This document shows positions 47,221-58,074 of a DNA stretch of 64,000 bases, piece by piece (within the stretch, counting starts at the first letter, position 1; each line of letters opens with the position of its first letter). This DNA comes from Robbsia andropogonis (GTDB lineage Bacteria > Pseudomonadota > Gammaproteobacteria > Burkholderiales > Burkholderiaceae). The translations under genes and the position numbers were made by a program. Below the pieces are notes generated by a model that worked only from the letters and a program-made list of their open reading frames with translations, ran no database searches and was not told the origin of the DNA. The stretch lies in assembly GCF_000970345.1 (NCBI RefSeq), contig NZ_LAQU01000013.1:91257-155256 (forward strand). Direction: 5' to 3'.

Positions 47221-48810
47221 TCACGGACGGATGCCGCGCAAACCGTCGCACTTATAACGTTCGATGACATTGCCATCGGCATCCACGCTTTCCAGCTTTA
47301 CGTCGAAGCCCCATAGCCGCGTCATATGGCGCAAGACTTCGTCGGTCGACGTATCCAGCGGACGATTATCGGCGCGAACGTGTCGCAATGTCAGGCTGCG
47401 GTCGCCACGCCGATCCACCGACCATACCTGAATGTTCGGCTCCCGATGGTGCAGGTCATACTGCTTGGACAACGCCTGCCGGACGTAACGATAGCCGCTC
47501 TCGTCATGGATGGCGGAAATCGCCAGCGCATCGTCGCGTTCGTCATCCAGCACCGAGAAGAAGCGCATGTCGCGAATGACCTTTGGCGACAGGTACTGCG
47601 CGATGAAACTCTCGTCCTTGAAATTGCGCATGGCGTAGTGCAACGTTTCCAGCCAGTCGGAGCCCGCCATGTCCGGGAACCAGTACCGATCTTCGTCGGT
47701 CGGGTGTTCGCAAATGCGCCGGATATCAGTCATCATCGAGAAACCGAGCGCGTACGGATTGATCCCAGTGTAGTACGGCTTGCTGACCGGTGGCTGGAAG
47801 ACCACATTGCTATGCGAATGAAGAAACTCCATCATGAAGCCGTCTGTCAACTTGCCTTGGTCGTACAGGGTATTCAACAAGGTGTAGTGCCAGAAAGTGG
47901 CCCATCCCTCATTCATGACTTGCGTCTGACGCTGCGGGTAAAAATACTGCGCGACCTTGCGAACAATCCGGATGACTTCGCGTTCCCATGGCTCGAGTAA
48001 TGGTGCCTTCTTCTCCGCGAAGTAGAGCAGATTTTCCTGCGGCTCTTCCGGGAAACGCTCTTCCATCGCGTCGATCGTTTCGATCTTCCGCGGCGGTAGC
48101 GTTCGCCATAATTCATTGATTTGCGACTGCAAGTACGCTTCACGTTCGCGTTGCCGCACGCGTTCCTTCTCGAGCGACAATTTTTGCGGACGTTTGTACC
48201 GGTCCACACCATAGTTCATCAAGGCATGGCACGAATCGAGCAGTTCCTCGACACGGTCCAGCCCATGCCTTTGCTCGCATTCGGCGATATAGTTCTTTGC
48301 GTACACCAGGTAGTCGATGATTGCGCTGGCGTCGGTCCACATCTGAAAAAGGTAATTACCCTTGAAGAACGAATTATGACCATACGCCGCATGCGCGATC
48401 ACCAGCGCCTGCATGGTCAGCGTGTTCTCCTCCATCAAATACGAGATACAAGGATTTGAGTTGATGACGATCTCGTACGCGAGACCCATCTGCCCGCGAC
48501 GATAGCCTTTCTCGGTCGATAGGAAATGCTTGCCAAACGACCAGTGACGGTAATTGACCGGCATGCCGATTGACGCATAGGCATCCATCATCTGCTCGGA
48601 GCTGATGATCTCGAGCTGGTTCGGATACGTATCGAGTTTGTATGCCTTTGCGGCGGCGGCGATATGGTCGTTGTATTGCTCGATCAGTTCGAACGTCCAG
48701 TCCGACGGATTTGGCAACGGGTCACGCTTTGTCGCCACGCCACTTGCGGTTTTCGATACGCGTTGCGCTACTTCATTTGCCTGGTCGATCAACGTATTCG
48801 TCTCGCCCAT
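47221..48810 (-). CDS. spoVR: SpoVR family protein (YcgB-like)
   Basis: 529 residues, ATG 48810. Conserved blocks include YGHNSFFKGNYLFQMWTDA, a His/Asn-rich stretch typical of the family, NEGWATFWHYTLLNTLYDQG and NPYALGFSMMTDIRRICEHP. SpoVR is named for B. subtilis cortex formation, but in Gram-negatives it travels with prkA and yeaH and its function is not known. It is third in that operon: yeaH ends 55 bases upstream. No signal or membrane segment is seen. Confidence 0.94.
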   Translation of the reverse strand: MGETNTLIDQANEVAQRVSKTASGVATKRDPLPNPSDWTFELIEQYNDHIAAAAKAYKLDTYPNQLEIISSEQMMDAYASIGMPVNYRHWSFGKHFLSTEKGYRRGQMGLAYEIVINSNPCISYLMEENTLTMQALVIAHAAYGHNSFFKGNYLFQMWTDASAIIDYLVYAKNYIAECEQRHGLDRVEELLDSCHALMNYGVDRYKRPQKLSLEKERVRQREREAYLQSQINELWRTLPPRKIETIDAMEERFPEEPQENLLYFAEKKAPLLEPWEREVIRIVRKVAQYFYPQRQTQVMNEGWATFWHYTLLNTLYDQGKLTDGFMMEFLHSHSNVVFQPPVSKPYYTGINPYALGFSMMTDIRRICEHPTDEDRYWFPDMAGSDWLETLHYAMRNFKDESFIAQYLSPKVIRDMRFFSVLDDERDDALAISAIHDESGYRYVRQALSKQYDLHHREPNIQVWSVDRRGDRSLTLRHVRADNRPLDTSTDEVLRHMTRLWGFDVKLESVDADGNVIERYKCDGLRGIRP

Positions 48811-48865
48811 CGCTTTCCCCTCTGCGCTCCCGGCTGGGAGCGCGCAAACGGATCAATATCCTGGA

Positions 48866-50161
48866 TCAGCCTTGCTTCGCATTCGCGCGTTTTTCAAACA
48901 GCTCGCGGAACACTGGATAGATATCCGCGGCCGTTTGCACTTTCTTCATTGCGAACTGCGGATGATCCACCGCCATCTGTTCGTATTCCTGCCATAGATT
49001 CTGCTCTTCCGGCGCGACCTGGATATAGGCGAAATACCGACAAGCGGGCAGGATGTCCTTGCTCAACAGTTGCCTGCACTTTGGCGAATCGTCATTCCAG
49101 TTGTCACCATCCGATGCCTGTGCACCATAGATGTTCCATTCGTTGGGCGAATACCGCTCCTCGATGATCTTCGCCATCAGTTCCAGCGCACTGGATACCA
49201 CCGTACCGCCGCTCTCTCGGGAGTGGAAGAACGTTTCCTCATTCACTTCATCGGCGCGTGTATGGTGACGGATGAAAACCATCTCGATACGCTCATAGTT
49301 CCGCGTCAAGAACAGATACAACAGGATGAAGAAACGCTTCGACAAGTCCTTTCGTTGCTCGTCCATTGATCCTGAAACGTCCATCACACAGAACATCACC
49401 GCCTGGCTCGACGGCATGCTTTGCCGCGTGCGATTGACGTAGCGCAAGTCGAATGGATCGATAAACGGAATGCGCGCGATACGTCCTTCCAGCGCGATGA
49501 TCTCCGCTTTCAACTTCTTGATCTCGTCCAACCTGGCGGGATCGGCCGGGATAGCTGGCGCGCGTTCCAGCGCTTGCAACCGTTCCTTCATCTCACGCAC
49601 TTCCGCGGACAGCGGGCCGCCCAGCGCGATACGCCGGCCGAGCGCGCCGCGCAGTGAACGTACGATATGGATATTGTTTGGCGTGCCTTCCGCCGCATAG
49701 CCAGCCCTGACGCTTTTCCAATTAGGAACCGTCAGGAATTCATTCGCGATCATCCGTGGCAGTTCGAGATCCTCGAAGAAATACTGCATGAATTCTTCGC
49801 GACTCAATTCGAAGGCAAATTCATCTTCCCCTTCGCCGTCCTTGCTGGCCTGGCCACTGCCGGAACCCGCACCGCCCCCTCCACCATTGGGGCGCTGGAT
49901 ACGGTCACCGCGCATGTAGTCTGAATTGCCCGGGTGCACCATTTCGCGCGTACCACCGGGACCGTGTCCGAACACGGGTTCCGATACATCCCTGCGGGGA
50001 ATCGTTATTTTTTCCGACTTCTCGATATCCTTGATGCCACGGTCCCGGATTGCTTCGGTTACCGCGCCACGGATATGACTGCGAAAGCGCCGCAGAAAGC
50101 GTTCGCGATTGGCGATGCTTTTGTTTTTGCCGGAAAGTCTGCGGTCGATAATTTGCGGCAA
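48866..50161 (-). CDS. yeaH: YeaH/DUF444 family VWA-like protein
   Basis: 431 residues from TTG 50161, preceded by GGAGA; this start matches the family beginning LPQIIDRRLSGKNKSIANRE. A basic amino terminus is followed by a Gly/Ser-rich linker (RPNGGGGGAGSGSGQASKDG). The von Willebrand A-like domain has a MIDAS motif, VMDVSGSMDEQ, and RHHTRADEV downstream. Function is unclear; in E. coli it is induced with yeaG (PrkA) in stationary phase and nitrogen limitation. Here it lies between prkA and spoVR. Confidence 0.94.
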   Translation of the reverse strand: MPQIIDRRLSGKNKSIANRERFLRRFRSHIRGAVTEAIRDRGIKDIEKSEKITIPRRDVSEPVFGHGPGGTREMVHPGNSDYMRGDRIQRPNGGGGGAGSGSGQASKDGEGEDEFAFELSREEFMQYFFEDLELPRMIANEFLTVPNWKSVRAGYAAEGTPNNIHIVRSLRGALGRRIALGGPLSAEVREMKERLQALERAPAIPADPARLDEIKKLKAEIIALEGRIARIPFIDPFDLRYVNRTRQSMPSSQAVMFCVMDVSGSMDEQRKDLSKRFFILLYLFLTRNYERIEMVFIRHHTRADEVNEETFFHSRESGGTVVSSALELMAKIIEERYSPNEWNIYGAQASDGDNWNDDSPKCRQLLSKDILPACRYFAYIQVAPEEQNLWQEYEQMAVDHPQFAMKKVQTAADIYPVFRELFEKRANAKQG

Positions 50162-50252
50162 GATGCGTCTCCATCTGATGAGTCGTCGCGGGGCGCCCTC
50201 ACCGCACGCGTGTACACGTGGATGGACTATTGGACACCGCCACACGCCGTGC

Positions 50253-50283
50253 GGCACTGCCTGCGCATTGCGCAGGCAGTGCC
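50253..50283. repeat. Perfect 14-bp hairpin between prkA and yeaH
   Basis: GGCACTGCCTGCGC (50253-50266), a 3-base loop, then its exact complement (50270-50283), in the 129-base gap after the prkA stop. No T-run follows, so it fits an mRNA-stabilising or processing hairpin that could set PrkA and YeaH levels apart. Confidence 0.7.
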
Positions 50284-50290
50284 GATGGCA

Positions 50291-52213
50291 TCACGACGCT
50301 TTGCGTACGCGCAGATACCATTCACACAGCAGGCGCACCTGCTTGGGCGTATATCCCTTTTCGACCATCCGATTGACAAATTCGTCGTGCTTGCGCTGCT
50401 CTTCCGCCGAGCCCTTCGCATTGAACGACACGACAGGCAACAGCTCCTCCGTGTTCGAGAACATCTTTTTCTCGATCACCCTGCGCAGTTTCTCATAACT
50501 GGTCCAGTGCGGATTGTTGCCCGCATTGCCGGCCCGCGCACGCAGCACGAAATTGACGATCTCGTTACGGAAATCCTTCGGATTGCTGATGCCCGCCGGC
50601 TTCTCGATTTTCTCGAGTTCGGCGTTTAGCGCAGCCCGGTCAAAACTTTCGCCCGTATCGTGATCGCGGAATTCCTGGTCCTGAATCCAGAAATCCGCAT
50701 AGGTGACATAGCGGTCAAAGATGTTTTGTCCATACTCCGAATACGATTCGAGGTATGCCGTCTGAATTTCCTTTCCGATAAATTCAACGTAGCGAGACGC
50801 CAACTGGTCCTTGACGAAAGACAGGTACTTTTGTTCCTGTTCCGCCGGGAATTGTTCGCGCTCGATCTGTTGCTCCAGCACGTACATCAAATGCACCGGG
50901 TTGGCGGCTACTTCGGTCGAGTCGAAATTGAATACCCGCGACAAGATCTTGAACGCGAAGCGCGTGGACGTACCGTTCATCCCTTCGTCGACACCGGCAA
51001 AATCACGATACTCCTGATACGACTTCGCCTTTGGATCGGTATCTTTCAAATTCTCGCCGTCATACACCTGCATCTTCGAATAGATGCTGGAGTTTTCAGG
51101 TTCATGGAGCCGCGTCAGCGCCGAGAACTGTGCCATCATCTTCAATGTGCCCGGCGCGCAGATCGCATCGGCCAGCGAAGAATTACGCAGCAGTTTCTCG
51201 TAAATACGGACTTCTTCGCTCACGCGCAGGCAATACGGGACCTTGACGATATAAATCCGGTCGAGCATTGCCTCGTTGTTCTTGTTGTTGCGGAACACCT
51301 TCCACTCAGACTCATTCGAGTGCGCAAGAATGATTCCGTCGAACGGGATCGCGCCAAATCCTTCCGTCCCCTTGAAGTTGCCTTCCTGCGTTGCCGTCAA
51401 CAACGGATGCAGCACCTTGATCGGCGCTTTGAACATTTCAACGAATTCGAGTAAACCCTGATTCGCCAGGCAAAGGCCACCGGAATAGCTGTATGCGTCA
51501 GCATCATCCTGGGAAAACTGTTCGAGCTTTCGGATGTCGACCTTGCCCACCAACGACGAAATGTCCTGGTTGTTTTCATCACCAGGCTCGGTCTTCGCAA
51601 TGCCCAATTGACGCAGCACGGACGGGTAGCGCTTCACTACCTTGAACTGGCGGATGTCACCGTTGTATTCATGCAGCCGTTTGACCGCCCACGGGCTCAG
51701 GATGCTCTTCAAGTAACGGCGCGGAATGCCAAATTGTTCTTCGAGGATCGGCCCATCCTCCTCATAGTCGAACAGACCTAATGGCGATTCGTTGACTGGA
51801 GAATCCTTGATCGAATAGAAAGGCACGCGCTCCATCAATTGCTTGAGCCGTTCAGCGATCGATGACTTCCCGCCGCCCACCGGACCCAGTAGATAGAGAA
51901 TTTGTTTCTTTTCCTCGAGGCCTTGCGCCGCGTGGCGGAAATACGAGACAACTTGCTCGATGACTTCCTCAGCGCCGTAGAATTCACGGAAGGCCGGGTA
52001 GATCTTCATCACCTTGTTCGCGAAGATGCGCGACAGGCGGGGATCATTGCGCGTATCGAGGGCCTCGGGCTCACCGATGGCCATCAACATGCGCTCGCTG
52101 GCGCTCGCGTATACCGATGGATCCTTTTTACAAAGCTCGAGATACTCTTCGAGCGTGAACTCTTCCTCGCGTGACTTGTCGAAACGGCTCGCGAAACTGC
52201 TGTAGATATCCAT
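50291..52213 (-). CDS. prkA: PrkA-family serine protein kinase (AAA+ domain)
   Basis: 640 residues, ATG 52213 with GGGG-type Shine-Dalgarno 6 bases upstream. The AAA+ amino-terminal domain has Walker A GPVGGGKS at residues 110-117 and FDGIILAHSNESEW downstream. The carboxy-terminal kinase-like domain covers about residues 380-640 (MYVLEQQIEREQFPAEQEQ, RNEIVNFVLRARAG). In E. coli (YeaG) it affects stress and persistence; the substrate is largely unknown. It leads prkA-yeaH-spoVR. Length and motifs are normal. Confidence 0.96.
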   Translation of the reverse strand: MDIYSSFASRFDKSREEEFTLEEYLELCKKDPSVYASASERMLMAIGEPEALDTRNDPRLSRIFANKVMKIYPAFREFYGAEEVIEQVVSYFRHAAQGLEEKKQILYLLGPVGGGKSSIAERLKQLMERVPFYSIKDSPVNESPLGLFDYEEDGPILEEQFGIPRRYLKSILSPWAVKRLHEYNGDIRQFKVVKRYPSVLRQLGIAKTEPGDENNQDISSLVGKVDIRKLEQFSQDDADAYSYSGGLCLANQGLLEFVEMFKAPIKVLHPLLTATQEGNFKGTEGFGAIPFDGIILAHSNESEWKVFRNNKNNEAMLDRIYIVKVPYCLRVSEEVRIYEKLLRNSSLADAICAPGTLKMMAQFSALTRLHEPENSSIYSKMQVYDGENLKDTDPKAKSYQEYRDFAGVDEGMNGTSTRFAFKILSRVFNFDSTEVAANPVHLMYVLEQQIEREQFPAEQEQKYLSFVKDQLASRYVEFIGKEIQTAYLESYSEYGQNIFDRYVTYADFWIQDQEFRDHDTGESFDRAALNAELEKIEKPAGISNPKDFRNEIVNFVLRARAGNAGNNPHWTSYEKLRRVIEKKMFSNTEELLPVVSFNAKGSAEEQRKHDEFVNRMVEKGYTPKQVRLLCEWYLRVRKAS

Positions 52214-52661
52214 GCTTTCCCCTCGCCAACGTGAAACGAATACCCGGTAAAACGTCATGCTTCGCCGGTCTGTCCAGTTATTGCCAAGAATTGCATTTGA
52301 TCCGGGTCTTTTCTCACCAGTCTAAGTACCATTGTGCGCTCAACCCGTGCCGATTGTTGTCTTAACACGTTACCGGATGCCATTGCATCCGGGTGATGGT
52401 TGCGCACCGGTGGTACCGCTCACCTTGTCTGGCGCACTTTACGCCAAATGTTACGAGCAGCGAGAAACGGACCGCATGAGTCACATGGTAAGCCAATGTC
52501 CGACGATGCGGGGCCGTAAAATAATGGCCCGAATAGGGGTGGGTGTTTTGCAACAGCCACACCCGTAGATCGTGGCGCCGTATCCGCGTACCGAGAAAAG
52601 CAAAGGCGAGCCCGGAATATCAGGCTCGCCTTTGATACAGCATAGGATTACTGCTTACGAA
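52214..52661. other. Intergenic region between porin and prkA
   Basis: About 450 bases with no convincing gene. It holds the porin terminator at 52602-52633, the prkA upstream region on the minus strand and a perfect hairpin, CCGGATGC/GCATCCGG (52373-52380, 52385-52392; loop CATT), about 170 bases before the prkA ATG. I searched by eye for a sigma-54 TGGCAC-N5-TTGC pattern and found none. Confidence 0.6.
52602..52633 (-). terminator. Terminator of the porin gene
   Basis: AAAGGCGAGCC (52602-52612) and GGCTCGCCTTT (52623-52633), a perfect 11-bp stem with a 10-base loop, 28 bases after the porin stop. On the minus strand it ends with TTTGCTTTT. Confidence 0.75.
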
Positions 52662-53819
52662 TCAGAATGCATGTCGCAGACCAACACGACCTGAAATCTG
52701 GGTCTTGTTATCGGTGGGTCCAACACCGTTGATGAATGCGCCGCCGTCCTTCGCGTCACGTTGCGCGGCGACGGTAACATACACTTCCGAGCGACGCGAC
52801 AAAGCGTAATTCGCACCTGCGGTCACTTGATGGAATTGGATTTTCTTTCGGGAATCGCCCGTATCATTTTCGTCGCCCCGGGTGAACGTGTAACCAAGAC
52901 CAAGTCCCACGGCTGAAGTCACCTGATAGGTACCGCTGATTTCAGCAATATGCATCTTAAGATCGAGGGAATTATCGAACGTTCCCATCTTTGTCCGAAC
53001 GTTGCTATATGTCGCGGCAATGCTCGCCGGACCGAACGTATAGGAACCGCCTACAGCACCTACCCGATAACGCGACTGTACGTTACCGATGTCGCTAGCC
53101 CCTAACCTTGTGGCCAAATCCTGCGCTACCTTATTGCCAAGCCTGCGGGACGACGTCAAGTAAGGGTTGAAATTCGCATTCTTGGAATCCGTATAGGCAA
53201 GACCGAACTTGAACGGGCCATTGTCATACCCGGCGCCTGCCGACCATACGAGATTTTCGCGGTTTGCGCCCGCTACACCATGAATGCTGACGGCTCCACC
53301 AAAGTAGAAGCCGGAAAATGACGGGCTGACATACTTGATTGAGTTCTGTAACTGGTTCGAATAGTCGAAATTATTCAGGTCATATCGCGCACCGCCCATG
53401 GTCCGCGCATACCGTGCAACCTGGCTGAACGGGGCAACGAAGTCGACCACCATGTCGGACTGACGACCAAACGACACGCTACCGAAGTCACGGCTACGCA
53501 AACCCACCAAGGCTTTCCGATTGAAGATCGTGCCATCTTCCGCGAATTTACCGTTCGCGAGATTAATGCCGCTCTCGACATTGAAGAACGCGCTCAGGCC
53601 CGCGCCCAGGTCTTCCGTCCCACGAAGACCCCAGCGGCTGCCTTCCAGGCCACCTGCGGGGTAGAGCGCGACCTGCCGCCCTTGATTCCCGTTGACTCCT
53701 AAGACTTTCGACGTGTAGCCGACGGATTGGTCCAGCACGCCATACAACGTCACGCTACTTTGTGCCTGAGCACCTGCCGCGCAGGCCAGCGCTGCTACCG
53801 CGAAAAGCGTCTTCCTCAT
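52662..53819 (-). CDS. Gram-negative porin (OmpC/Omp38-type)
   Basis: Outer-membrane trimeric beta-barrel for diffusion of small solutes. 385 residues, ATG 53819. The signal peptide is MRKTLFAVAALACAAGAQA, cut before QSSVTLYGVLDQSV. The mature chain alternates short beta strands and ends in the outer-membrane Phe (VGLRHAF). Loop 3 region is probably near KNANFNPYLTSSRRLG. Typical length for Burkholderiaceae porins. It has perfect dyads about 100 bases upstream of the start, so its expression is probably tightly regulated. Confidence 0.95.
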   Translation of the reverse strand: MRKTLFAVAALACAAGAQAQSSVTLYGVLDQSVGYTSKVLGVNGNQGRQVALYPAGGLEGSRWGLRGTEDLGAGLSAFFNVESGINLANGKFAEDGTIFNRKALVGLRSRDFGSVSFGRQSDMVVDFVAPFSQVARYARTMGGARYDLNNFDYSNQLQNSIKYVSPSFSGFYFGGAVSIHGVAGANRENLVWSAGAGYDNGPFKFGLAYTDSKNANFNPYLTSSRRLGNKVAQDLATRLGASDIGNVQSRYRVGAVGGSYTFGPASIAATYSNVRTKMGTFDNSLDLKMHIAEISGTYQVTSAVGLGLGYTFTRGDENDTGDSRKKIQFHQVTAGANYALSRRSEVYVTVAAQRDAKDGGAFINGVGPTDNKTQISGRVGLRHAF

Positions 53820-53914
53820 GTGTAATCTCCGATCCAGTTTTTCGTCGCGCCCTTTAATCGGCCTATCAAGGCCGGAAGGCGGGACATAAGCGAGAAGCTG
53901 GAACGAAAATTAAC

Positions 53915-53965
53915 AACATTGTTTCGTCAAACGAAACAATGTTCGTCAAAAATAATTATTTGACG
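53915..53965. promoter_or_regulatory. Two adjacent dyads upstream of the porin gene
   Basis: The first is a perfect 13-bp inverted repeat, AACATTGTTTCGT (53915-53927) and its complement (53931-53943), with a 3-base centre. Immediately beside it CGTCAAA (53944-53950) and TTTGACG (53959-53965) enclose the palindrome AATAATTATT. They sit 96-146 bases before the porin ATG, where an operator or activator site would lie. Possible regulators are unknown. Confidence 0.65.
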
Positions 53966-54064
53966 CTACAGATGCAACAATTGGCTGTGAAAGGTATTGC
54001 TGTGAAACGGACGTGACGCTAGCCATCGGCATGGGCATCGGCACTCGATAGTGCAAAGAACGGG

Positions 54065-54325
54065 CTATTCGAATGCCCCGCCACGCGACGTTCCCGAGAT
54101 CGGCGCGGTGTTACCCACACGGCGACCGACAGGCGGCAAGGGGACGACGAGCGGTGGGGTATGCATGGCTTCCTCGGCATCAAGCCATTCCTGCAGCACC
54201 TGGAGCGGCATGGCCAGTTCGCGGGCAACAGCGTCCGGCGCCTTGCCTTCCAGCAGTACGCGTTCGAGCGCAGCACGCTTGAATGCGTGACTGAAAAAAC
54301 TTCGGGGAATTTCGTAGCCCGCCAT
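54065..54325 (-). CDS. Small helix-turn-helix protein of unknown function
   Basis: An 86-residue frame with ATG 54325 and an excellent Shine-Dalgarno (AGGAGGGAG, about 6 bases upstream). Residues about 13-50 (HAFKRAALERVLLEGKAP, then DAVARELAMPLQVLQEWLD) look like the HTH of IS3-type OrfA or other transposase-like/Trp-repressor-like proteins. The remainder is Pro/Val/Gly-rich and probably disordered. No transposase partner, terminal inverted repeats or target duplication are seen nearby, so I do not call it an insertion sequence. It is co-oriented with the porin 250 bases downstream, and the porin dyads lie between them. Function is unknown. Confidence 0.65.
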   Translation of the reverse strand: MAGYEIPRSFFSHAFKRAALERVLLEGKAPDAVARELAMPLQVLQEWLDAEEAMHTPPLVVPLPPVGRRVGNTAPISGTSRGGAFE

Positions 54326-54668
54326 GACCGCTCCCTCCTTCGATTTTACCGCGCTCGCTGTCACCAATGAGCGATACCGGGGTGAATACCCCGGTTGGAT
54401 GTTCTATGCGAGGAGGAAGGCGCGGACAAACGTTCGAACGCTAGGGGGCGCGGCATTCCTCGCACAACAGCTGCGGGAATCCGTCACGCCAGCACCGGAC
54501 ACGGAAGGACCGGGCGACGGCTCACGTCATGCAACGCGCAGCCAGTGGAGTGATCACGATACTCCGGATTGGTGAACGAAACATGACACCGCAGTGACAA
54601 ATATTTTCAACGTATGACATAACGCAAAAAAAGCAAAGACACATGACAAGAAACACGCCGCATGCCGC
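54326..54668. other. Intergenic region between fusA and the HTH gene
   Basis: About 340 bases with no supported gene. It contains a perfect hairpin ACCGGGGT/ACCCCGGT (54376-54383, 54388-54395) and the palindrome CGTTCGAACG (54431-54440). It must hold the HTH gene promoter and the 3' region of fusA. Confidence 0.55.
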
Positions 54669-56776
<2,108 letters not shown>

Positions 56777-56939
56777 GGTGTCTCTCCAGAGAGGGGCCGC
56801 TGCCAGCCGAAGGGCGAAGGGGGCGAAACAATCAGATTACCGCCCCAGGCAGCGGTTCATATTGCAAGCGTCAGCATACTCCAAGCGCCTGGGGAACGTG
56901 CGTAAGCCCCATTGCGGGGCGGTGGCGTTGTCGCGGGTG

Positions 56940-57542
56940 CTACTGCGCGCCACCACTGGTAAGGCCATCGATCCGCATGCCAGGCTTGATGCCATGGCTG
57001 GCGAACCATCCTTTTTCCATCTCCAGCGCATAACGAACCGCGCGGGTCGGACAATGATTATTCTCGGTTTCCGCCTGCATCTCGTCGATATCGGTGATCG
57101 TGCCGTCATCGCCAATAAACGCGATCGATAGCGGGATGAGCGTGTTTTTCATCCAGAAGCAATGTCCCGCGCGATCTGGAAAGACGAATAGCATGCCGGC
57201 ATTTTTCGCCAGTGATTTGCGATACATCAGACCTTGTTCGCGATCCGCATCATTCGCCGCCACTTCCGCATGAATGACATTGATGCCAGCGCTGAGTGTC
57301 ACAGTCGGAAAGTCGCCCGGCTGCTTGATCGGCGGCGTGGCCCCAGCCAGCGGCTGGGCGACGGCGGGCGCCACCGGCAGCGCCAGGGCGGCCACCATGC
57401 CCGTGATCGCGACGGCAGCGGACAGGCCGGCGCGAGGCGGTAAGGGGTGCATTGCAGCCCGTCGCGTCAAACGCGACATGATCTGGTCGGCAATGTCCCG
57501 TAGGGACCGGCGCGGCGACAACCGCGGTGACAGAAGCTTCAT
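56940..57542 (-). CDS. DUF192 family exported protein
   Basis: From ATG 57542 the protein has 200 residues; TTG 57554 with a GGAG upstream and later ATGs at 57479 and 57452 are alternatives. A signal peptide is visible (SAAVAITGMVAALALPVAPAVA region), cut near AVAQP. The DUF192 core follows: EVAANDADREQGLMYRKSLA, GMLFVFPDRAGHCFWMKNTL and IGDDGTITDIDEMQ. The function of DUF192 is not known. It sits between fusA and a Lys/Ala-rich exported peptide. Confidence 0.88.
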   Translation of the reverse strand: MKLLSPRLSPRRSLRDIADQIMSRLTRRAAMHPLPPRAGLSAAVAITGMVAALALPVAPAVAQPLAGATPPIKQPGDFPTVTLSAGINVIHAEVAANDADREQGLMYRKSLAKNAGMLFVFPDRAGHCFWMKNTLIPLSIAFIGDDGTITDIDEMQAETENNHCPTRAVRYALEMEKGWFASHGIKPGMRIDGLTSGGAQ

Positions 57543-57606
57543 CAGGCGATTCAAGAGGATCACTCCGTCTAAAGGAATGTGCAAGATGGTACTGCACAAT
57601 TGAAAA

Positions 57607-57636
57607 CAGGCGGATACCCGGTGGGTGATCCGCCTG
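57607..57636 (-). terminator. Terminator of the Lys/Ala-rich peptide gene
   Basis: CAGGCGGAT (57607-57615) and ATCCGCCTG (57628-57636), a 9-bp stem; on the minus strand TTTTC follows. Confidence 0.6.
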
Positions 57637-57719
57637 CTTGGCGCGTATTGCGCAGCGAGAGCCGTCGGCCGCCGCTGTGTGAAGCCGGTGAGGCCTCCCG
57701 CGGCGCGGGCCTGAGCTGC

Positions 57720-57908
57720 TTACTTGGCAGCCGAAGCGGCCGAAGCCGAAGATGCCTTCTTGGCGTGCTTCTTGGCAGCGTGCTTCTTATGCGTCGACTT
57801 CTTAGCCGTCGAAGCGGCTGCCGGTGCAGCAGCGTCCGAAGCCGGGGTTTGCGCGAAAGCAGCGGTTGCGAACAGGCCAACGATCACGGCAGCGATCAGT
57901 TTCTTCAT
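57720..57908 (-). CDS. Lys/Ala-rich exported small protein
   Basis: 62 residues, ATG 57908 with AGGA 5 bases upstream. The signal peptide MKKLIAAVIVGLFATAAFA is followed by a 43-residue mature part of low complexity: Ala/Ser/Thr-rich, then KKSTHKKHAAKKHAKK, then Ala/Ser-rich. This resembles acid-shock or PsiF-like periplasmic basic peptides, but I cannot assign a family. It has its own terminator. Composition alone does not prove function; the signal, Shine-Dalgarno and terminator together support a real gene. Confidence 0.7.
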   Translation of the reverse strand: MKKLIAAVIVGLFATAAFAQTPASDAAAPAAASTAKKSTHKKHAAKKHAKKASSASAASAAK

Positions 57909-58074
57909 GACGTCCTCGATATCTCGAAATTTGGTTAAGACCGGCCGTCTTTTGCGGCCTGTCATAGCCAATAACGCACCCCGGCGACATCGGTTGACAT
58001 CGAATGCAAACTTTTTTGCCAGACTGTCCCAGGTACGCGCACGTCGCTGTACCGGTCTGGGCTGGGCGCATGGG

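Noticed and set aside
52362..52562. 66-residue minus-strand frame upstream of prkA
   Set aside because: No ribosome-binding site and no domain; likely part of the prkA leader.
54065..54325. The HTH gene as an insertion-sequence remnant
   Set aside because: The HTH resembles OrfA, but no inverted ends, direct target repeat or transposase partner are present.
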